Assembly (NCBI RefSeq): GCF_900156655.1
Contig: NZ_FTOG01000006.1
Span: forward strand, 124,001 to 188,000
Length of the DNA stretch: 64,000 nucleotides
Direction of reading: 5' to 3'
From: Rhodobacter aestuarii
GTDB taxonomy: Bacteria > Pseudomonadota > Alphaproteobacteria > Rhodobacterales > Rhodobacteraceae
Shown: positions 58,124-64,000 of the stretch, piece by piece
Numbering within the stretch: the stretch's first letter is position 1
Layout of the letters: the number at the start of each line of letters is the position of its first letter
Notes under the pieces: generated by a model
Told to the model about the DNA's origin: nothing
What the model saw: only the letters and a program-made list of their open reading frames with translations
The model's database searches: none
Translations under genes and position numbers: made by a program

Positions 58124-59959
58124 TCAGCCAAAGGCAAATAAAAAGGCGAGGCTATCAAGACCATCATCATCAATGCGGATCACATCTTCCCCGGCGGCAT
58201 CTCCATATTGCGCCGAGAGGTCGATATAGGTTCGCCCCCCGGACACCCGGATCAAGGCATCTCCATTATCCAAAATGCCGTTCGCATTGGTGTCGAGATC
58301 GGTGAAACTGTCGATCAACTCACCAAAGCCCGTGAGCACGATCCGGTCGCCGTCGCGGGCATCAAAATCTGTCAACCGCTCAGAACTGAACGCCAAATCT
58401 GCAGTGAACACAAAGGCATCTGCGCCGCCGCCGCCCTTGAGCGTATCGGACCCGGCGCTCGCAATCAGCGTGTCGTCCCCCGCCCCACCTTCCAGCGTGT
58501 CGGAACTCTCTCCGCCATCAAGCAGATCATCGCCATTATCGCCGCGCAAAAGATCTGAGCCGTCTCCGCCTTCAAGCGTGTCGTCATCATCGCCGCCTTC
58601 AAGGCGATCATTGCCGTCATCGCCTTGCAAGAGGTCATTGCCATCGGCACCTTTAAGCGTATCGGCCCCGCCGCCACCGGCGATCATATCCGCGCCGTTT
58701 TCGCCCTCAAGCCGGTCCCGCCCGTTGTCGCCAAGGATGGTATCATCGCCCTCCCCGCCGCGGATCGTGTCATCCCCGCTGCCGCCGGAGATCAAATCAT
58801 CGCCTTTTTCACCCTCAATCTTGTCATTGCCGCCAAGACCTTCGATCACATCGGCCTCATCGGTGCCGCGCAAATCATCTGAATTCCCGGTCCCCGTGAT
58901 GGGCGCAACCTCCACCGGATCAGGGGCGCTTACGGGGGCCTGATCGGCGACCGTCGTGACGGCCGCTGTTGTCTCGGTCCAGTCTTCGTAGGCCTGCCCA
59001 GCCTCGGCATCGGTCCAAATCACCGCCTGCTCAGAACGATCGATCAGCCAACCCTCCGGGATCGCATTGCCGACAAAGCCAATATCGGTTGCATACCACG
59101 TCTCGTGATACAGGCTGGAATCGTCGATTTTCACCACCGCATTGGTGCCTGACATAGTATTGCCGGAAACCAAAACCCCTTGTGCCCCAATCACCCGCAG
59201 CGCCGCATTGCCACTGTCTGTGATGGTGTTTCCGTCCAAAAGCACATTGCCTGCTTCCCACTGACTGCCACTGTCAAAGAAGCCGGGGGGATAGTGTTGC
59301 TCGGCCGTGTAGCCGCCGACCTCAATCGCCGTATGGCCCGCGCCCGTGATGGTATTGCCGCGCAAAATCAGATCGGTGGAACCGCCCTTGAGCATGATCC
59401 CAATATAGGGGCTATCGGTGATCGTGTTGTTCTCAATCACAACACGGTTGGCCCCAACGCAGTCTATCCCGGCCTCGGTCGGGCCGCCACCGGTGATCAC
59501 ATTGCCGCTGAGCGTGACATCTTCAGCTTTTGAAAGCTTGATCCCGTCGCCCGCCCCGCGTTCGATGAGACAATCCGCAATCACCACATTGGAGGCGAAA
59601 TTGGTCCCGCTGTCTGTGCCATGGACATGCACGACCTGCCGGGTCGAATCATCGCTGCCCACCAGCACGAAACCGGAAACCTCAATATAGTCGGCCCCGG
59701 CGATCTCCAGCGTATCTGCCGCCGCATCGGCGGGCCGGATCAGCGCCGCACCTTGGCCATCTGCAGACACAAGCTTGATCGGAGCCCCTTCCGCACCGCT
59801 GTTCCGAAAGGTCACGTTTTCAATATATTCGCCCGCACCAACCAAGATCGTATCGCCCGGTTGCGCCGCATCCACCGCCGCTTGGATGGTGGCAAAGGGG
59901 CGCGCCGCACTGCCGTCGCCCCCCTCGGCGGCAGCGGCGGAAACATAGATATCAGACAT
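58124..59959 (-). CDS. Beta-helix plus RTX secreted protein (AlgE-epimerase-like architecture)
   Basis: A 611-residue protein without a signal peptide. Residues 1-330 form a right-handed beta-helix (pectate-lyase/periplasmic copper-binding type): DAAQPGDTILVGAGEYIENV, then repeats such as VVIENNTITDSPYIGIML. Residues 360-506 carry RTX calcium-binding repeats (GGSGDDTIRGGEGDDTI type). An EF-hand-like loop, DTNANGILDNGD, lies near residue 560. Secreted AlgE epimerases have this two-part layout, but the DPHD catalytic motif is not present here. It is likely exported by type I secretion. It may bind or modify the exopolysaccharide. The start at 59959 (MSDIYVSAAAA) has a weak ribosome site. Confidence 0.82.
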   Translation of the reverse strand: MSDIYVSAAAAEGGDGSAARPFATIQAAVDAAQPGDTILVGAGEYIENVTFRNSGAEGAPIKLVSADGQGAALIRPADAAADTLEIAGADYIEVSGFVLVGSDDSTRQVVHVHGTDSGTNFASNVVIADCLIERGAGDGIKLSKAEDVTLSGNVITGGGPTEAGIDCVGANRVVIENNTITDSPYIGIMLKGGSTDLILRGNTITGAGHTAIEVGGYTAEQHYPPGFFDSGSQWEAGNVLLDGNTITDSGNAALRVIGAQGVLVSGNTMSGTNAVVKIDDSSLYHETWYATDIGFVGNAIPEGWLIDRSEQAVIWTDAEAGQAYEDWTETTAAVTTVADQAPVSAPDPVEVAPITGTGNSDDLRGTDEADVIEGLGGNDKIEGEKGDDLISGGSGDDTIRGGEGDDTILGDNGRDRLEGENGADMIAGGGGADTLKGADGNDLLQGDDGNDRLEGGDDDDTLEGGDGSDLLRGDNGDDLLDGGESSDTLEGGAGDDTLIASAGSDTLKGGGGADAFVFTADLAFSSERLTDFDARDGDRIVLTGFGELIDSFTDLDTNANGILDNGDALIRVSGGRTYIDLSAQYGDAAGEDVIRIDDDGLDSLAFLFAFG

Positions 59960-60168
59960 GGCACGACTTTCTGTTCGGGCAATTTGAGGGCGCAAGGCGA
60001 TTAACGAAGTTTAACAAATATGTGGATTACATGCGCCTTTCCTGAGCTTTTGCTGGCAAAAAAGATGAGCGCCGCCCGTCAAAAAGCGCTAAGGCACTAG
60101 AATGATCGCGGAGAAGGCACCTGCAAGGAACCATAGGCAATTGCCCTTTTCTCAAGCAGGCAATCGCA

Positions 60169-60204
60169 CAAAATTGGGGCGCAGGTCCCGAAACCCGCGC
60201 CCCC
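60169..60204 (-). terminator. Terminator after the giant secreted protein gene
   Basis: On the minus strand, GGGCGCGGGT and ACCTGCGCCC form an imperfect stem-loop followed by AATTTTG, 25 bases after the stop codon at 60229. It fits a terminator of moderate strength. Confidence 0.6.
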
Positions 60205-60228
60205 AAAGCACCAAGACACTGACCAACG

Positions 60229-63200
60229 TCAGATAATATCAATCTCGAACGGGGTGATGATGGTGGTGAATTCCTCTTCCGGAATCTCGATATCATCGAG
60301 TTGGAACAGAATGAACTCATCCTCATCAAAGCCCATGCCGCCCGGCAGATTGAGGTTGTTTACGATATTGGTGGCCACTTCCTGAACGATCTCGGCCGCG
60401 AAATCGAAGGGCAATTCGATCAGCGCCTCATCGAACAGCGACGTCACATCCAGCGAGCCATCCTCATTCAATTCATGCTCGCCCAGCGCGGCAAGGGCAT
60501 ATTCGGTCGAGAATTCTACCGTCCTGCCATCTTCGCCAACGGTAAAGGCCCCCGACAGATCGACACCAAGGAAGGTGAAGTTCGGATCGATATCCAGTTT
60601 CAGGCGATATTCATAATCTACATCGCCCGAGAAGTGATATTCGGCCGTCCCCGCAACCGTATCGCCAGCAACACCGCTCGGCGCGAGTGTGACTTCCTCG
60701 CCCAAAGCGGCTTCGGTGCTCACATCGCCCAAGGTATAGGTCACGGTCACTTCATCCGGATCAAATTTCGCGATCTGGATCAGCTCCAGCCCTGCCGAAA
60801 GCTCTGCCGTGAACAGATCAAAGCCAAGCTCCATATTCATCTCGGCGCCATGGGCCACGTCTTTCAAGAAGCCGCCGATATCCGAAAGCGCTGTATCGAC
60901 AAATCTTCCGACATCGAAGCCTAACAAATCATTCACAAAACCCGTAACATCTTCGATAAACTCACGCAGCGACGACACGCCTGTTTGCAGCGAATCTATT
61001 GCCGAATCCACGCTTTTAAGCAGCGCCAGCGGACCAGCAACAGCCCATTCAAGGAACGGCCCAGCGACCGCAATATGTGGCACGCCTTCAAGAACCTTTA
61101 TCAGCCCTTCGATCGTGCTGCCTGCACCTTGCAAGATCCCTTTAACAACCTCAAGAACGCTATCTATGCCCGATTCGGCTGCTTCCAGCAGGTCGGAAAC
61201 AAATTCACGGACAACCTGCGCCGGAGCCGCAAGCAAAGTTTCAATCACGTCGAAGGCACCGCCCAAAGCCTGCTGCGCGGCGTCAATGATCGCGTCGATC
61301 GTATCCAGCGTCTGATCGGTCGAAAGATGCGTCAGCGGCGTGTAGATATTGCCCGGGATCACGGAATCGATGGTTTCACCAAAGGCGTTGATCCCATCAA
61401 AAAGCCCGTTCACCGTGGCGGTCACCAATTCCGCTGGCTGCACGGCAACATCCCAGCGGAAGCCATCTTCCAGTGTGGCCATGTATTCCCGTTGCATCGC
61501 CATTGAGGTGAGCAAGGACTGCGCCGGGCTCATCGTCGTTCCGGCGCCTGTTCCTGTCACGTCGGACACACCCATGATCGCCTTCACGAAGAAATCCATG
61601 ATCCCTTCTTGAACGCCCTCGAGGTCAACATCGACATCAATCAACCGTGTGACCTGCCGCACTTCGATCTGTTGCAGACCATCACGGTCATCGGTGTCAC
61701 GCCCATCTGCCGTGTCAGCAAAGCCCTCGATTTGCTCGGCATTTCCGATCGGCGCAGCGACGGCAACCGAAATTCCTTCAATCGGGGAAATACCGGTACC
61801 ACTTAGGATCGACACCAGCGTATCGGCTTTCACGTCAAGTTCTTTGGCATCAATCACACCAAAGACAGCTTCAGCGGTGACCTCCACAGGTTCGCCATCT
61901 TCGTCGCTGAGGATAAAGACCCCGGCGCCATCGTCGCGATAGTCGTCAAACTCATTGAACATCGCGCGGCGACCAAGGTTCCAGATATCGCGCGCACTGG
62001 CCGTAGCCCCTGCGATAGCGATGTCGTCCCCGACATTTTCGCCATTTTCAGACAGTGTCGTAATCAGGTTCAAAGTCTCGTCAAAGACTTTGGCAGCATC
62101 CCCGCTGTCGATAGCGCTCAGCAAGGGGGCAAAGTCCACATCGCCAGAGAACAACCCCTCGATCATATTGCCGATATCGAGCGCCAACAGCGTGCTGGCG
62201 ATTTTGTTGATATCGACCGGCAGTTCGACGCCGCTTGCTTCCATGATCGTTTCAAGGCTGTCGAGCAGGAATTCTTTCACTGTTTCGAGCGATTCCCCCA
62301 GATCGAAGGTGCGATCAAGCGACAGCGCCCCCGACACAACCCCATCAAGATCGAGATCAAGGAAATCGCTGGACGCGAGCGACAGACCGATATTGCTGAT
62401 CTGCGTATTGGGCAGAGCAAAGCCCGCTTGCACCGCAAAACGGCCAAGCCCAATCCCCTCGGTCGTCGTGGTTGGCGATTGGCTGACCAGATTGCCCGAG
62501 GATAGCCGCACGGCAACACCTTCGGCCGCTTCTTCGGGCGTGCTCAGTTCAAGCGTCACCGGCTGGCTGATATTGGTCTTACCAAGCGTCGGCAGGTCGA
62601 TATCCCAGCCGAACTCAAGGTCCAGCCCCAATTGCGCGTCAAAGACCGGGGTGAAGGTCAGCGGCCCCAGATCCAGTGGCAAGAACTGATCCACAAAGCT
62701 GGCAGCCTCGGCCACACCATCAATCACCGTTTGCGAGAAATCTTCGAGCGCGCCATTGGGCGGATCGACATCTTCAACATCGAAGGTCAGGTTGCCATCG
62801 GCGTCAATCGACAGCGTGAAGAGCTTGTTGATGTCGATCAGCGTAAAGTCGAGCAGACTATCCAGATCAATCCCGGCCATCGCCCCGATTTGCTCGATGA
62901 AATAGGTCGCCACATCGACCCCGCCATATTGGCGGAAGGTGCCGCTGACTTGCGTGATGACAGAGTCAACCGGATCCGTGATTTCGATGGGCGCGGTGGC
63001 CCCCGTGACGGTGACCGTCACCGTTGATGTGTCAATACCGCCATGGCCATCCGTCACACTATAGCTCAGAACGGTGTCGCGGGTTTCGCCGGGGGCGAGG
63101 TCGCCAAAGGCATTGTTCGGCGCAAAGCTGAAGCTGCCATCCGTATTGAGGGTGAAAATGCCTCCAGCGCTGCCTGCAAAAGTCCCCGCTGCGACACCGG

Positions 63201-64000
63201 GCAAATCGCCCATGTCCGGATCAGCGCCATTGGCCAAAAGCCCCGCTGCAGCCCCTACGCTCAATGTGCGGTGCGCGCTTGTCGCATAGCCTTCATCGCC
63301 ATCTTCGGGATTATCATTCTCCCCGGTAATGACCACGCGCAAGGCCCCCTCTGCCGTTGCACCAAGCGCATCGGCCAAAGTGTAGCTCAGGCTGTCTTCG
63401 GCGCTCTCCCCTTCACCAAGCCAGGCGAAGGCCCCATTAGGATCATAGGCAAAGCTGCCGTCGGCCTGCAGCACCACGAGTGCGCCCGAGGCCAACAAGA
63501 CCGGCATACCAATCGCCGCAACATTTCCATTCAACGCCTGGATGGACAGCGTATCCCCCAGATCCGGGTCGGTGTCGTTCGCCAACAGATCCCCGCTGAT
63601 CGCGATGTTTTGGTCCGTCATGTCGCTGTCATCACCAGCCACCGGCGCATCATTCACACCGACAACGGTCACCCAAAGCTGCCCTTCGGCTTCGGCCCCC
63701 GCCTCATCGGCGACCACATAGGTGACCAAAACGCGTTGTTCGTCCCCTGCCCCCAAGGCGACAAAGCGATCTTCGGGATCAAGCGTCACCACGCCATCAG
63801 CCAAGCTCACCCCGATTTCGTCAGACGAAACCGAAATCACATGCAAAGCATCGCCATCGGGATCAAGGTCATTGACCAAAAGGTCCGCAATATCGAGCGT
63901 CGCATCAGCCAACACACGCGCAGCATCCGCACGTGTCACCGGCGCGTTATTGGTACCATCAATGAAGAGTGACAGATCATCAAAGACCAATCTTTCGACG
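60229..64000 (-). CDS. Giant VCBS/cadherin-like secreted protein (N-terminal part outside window)
   Basis: The frame is open to the right edge, so the 5' end is missing; at least 1257 codons are present. The first 350 visible residues hold cadherin/VCBS-type repeats (NDAPVAGDDS, LLANDTDPDLGDTLSIQALN, DGSFSFAPNNAF). The next 850 residues lack such repeats: long helical segments (SLETIMEASGVELP, AAPAQVVREFVSDLLEAAES) alternate with beta-rich patches, and the C-terminus is acidic (LDDIEIPEEEF). No RTX nonapeptides are seen. It probably is a surface adhesin or matrix protein exported by type I secretion, because it lies beside RTX proteins, but the export signal is not proven. The TTG near 63990 is an internal codon, not the start. 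Confidence 0.8.
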   Translation of the reverse strand, partial: VERLVFDDLSLFIDGTNNAPVTRADAARVLADATLDIADLLVNDLDPDGDALHVISVSSDEIGVSLADGVVTLDPEDRFVALGAGDEQRVLVTYVVADEAGAEAEGQLWVTVVGVNDAPVAGDDSDMTDQNIAISGDLLANDTDPDLGDTLSIQALNGNVAAIGMPVLLASGALVVLQADGSFAYDPNGAFAWLGEGESAEDSLSYTLADALGATAEGALRVVITGENDNPEDGDEGYATSAHRTLSVGAAAGLLANGADPDMGDLPGVAAGTFAGSAGGIFTLNTDGSFSFAPNNAFGDLAPGETRDTVLSYSVTDGHGGIDTSTVTVTVTGATAPIEITDPVDSVITQVSGTFRQYGGVDVATYFIEQIGAMAGIDLDSLLDFTLIDINKLFTLSIDADGNLTFDVEDVDPPNGALEDFSQTVIDGVAEAASFVDQFLPLDLGPLTFTPVFDAQLGLDLEFGWDIDLPTLGKTNISQPVTLELSTPEEAAEGVAVRLSSGNLVSQSPTTTTEGIGLGRFAVQAGFALPNTQISNIGLSLASSDFLDLDLDGVVSGALSLDRTFDLGESLETVKEFLLDSLETIMEASGVELPVDINKIASTLLALDIGNMIEGLFSGDVDFAPLLSAIDSGDAAKVFDETLNLITTLSENGENVGDDIAIAGATASARDIWNLGRRAMFNEFDDYRDDGAGVFILSDEDGEPVEVTAEAVFGVIDAKELDVKADTLVSILSGTGISPIEGISVAVAAPIGNAEQIEGFADTADGRDTDDRDGLQQIEVRQVTRLIDVDVDLEGVQEGIMDFFVKAIMGVSDVTGTGAGTTMSPAQSLLTSMAMQREYMATLEDGFRWDVAVQPAELVTATVNGLFDGINAFGETIDSVIPGNIYTPLTHLSTDQTLDTIDAIIDAAQQALGGAFDVIETLLAAPAQVVREFVSDLLEAAESGIDSVLEVVKGILQGAGSTIEGLIKVLEGVPHIAVAGPFLEWAVAGPLALLKSVDSAIDSLQTGVSSLREFIEDVTGFVNDLLGFDVGRFVDTALSDIGGFLKDVAHGAEMNMELGFDLFTAELSAGLELIQIAKFDPDEVTVTYTLGDVSTEAALGEEVTLAPSGVAGDTVAGTAEYHFSGDVDYEYRLKLDIDPNFTFLGVDLSGAFTVGEDGRTVEFSTEYALAALGEHELNEDGSLDVTSLFDEALIELPFDFAAEIVQEVATNIVNNLNLPGGMGFDEDEFILFQLDDIEIPEEEFTTIITPFEIDII

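Noticed and set aside
63988-63990. Start codon of the giant protein
   Set aside because: The codon is TTG, the frame stays open to the window edge, and the sequence there looks like the interior of a repeat-bearing protein.

Overview
The window looks like a chromosomal segment of an alphaproteobacterium of the Rhodobacteraceae (Rhodobacter/Roseobacter group). The signs are GC-rich coding sequence, an Entner-Doudoroff gene set split into zwf-pgl-pgi and edd-eda, a tRNA-His without an encoded G-1, and several small proteins that resemble families known mainly from this group. I cannot name a genus from sequence alone.

Bases 1-31,700 are mostly housekeeping. Bases 1-2,875 hold the end of an ABC-type capsule export operon (kpsT end, kpsE, kdsA) closed by a terminator. 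Next come a BaiN/HI0933-type flavoprotein, tRNA-Gln and tRNA-His. Then follows a complete tricarboxylate-type (TTT) uptake system: tctCBA, facing a tctDE-like two-component operon that also encodes a periplasmic binding protein. An HNH nuclease, an esterase/DNA glycosylase pair and an MFS permease lead into sugar catabolism. A shared LacI-type palindrome overlaps the predicted promoters of both zwf and edd. glnE, tRNA-Gly, hemP with a small partner gene, and some small stress or membrane proteins complete this half.

Bases 31,900-64,000 are a large exopolysaccharide and secreted-protein locus. A minus-strand operon (44,631 to 36,492) encodes two glycosyltransferases, an O-antigen-ligase/polymerase-like protein, an OPX outer-membrane exporter, a Wzc-like copolymerase with a broken P-loop, and a sulfotransferase. 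Divergent from it are a Wzx-type flippase and a second sulfotransferase. A plus-strand block (48,257-56,911) carries an initiating sugar transferase, a glycosyltransferase, two tiny genes, a beta-helix protein, and then an unmistakable Alg8-Alg44-AlgL module as in alginate synthesis. ugd and galU supply UDP-sugars. Three large proteins flank or sit inside the locus: an RTX protein with exact 97-residue repeats, a beta-helix/RTX protein built like secreted AlgE epimerases, and a giant cadherin/VCBS-like protein that runs off the right edge.

The most unusual element is this hybrid locus: synthase-dependent alginate-type genes next to Wzx/Wzy-type genes, with two sulfotransferases. I infer production of a decorated, possibly sulfated, uronic-acid polymer and a calcium-binding surface matrix. 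The polymer chemistry is a hypothesis. Start sites were chosen from Shine-Dalgarno spacing, signal peptides and ATGA/TGATG gene junctions.
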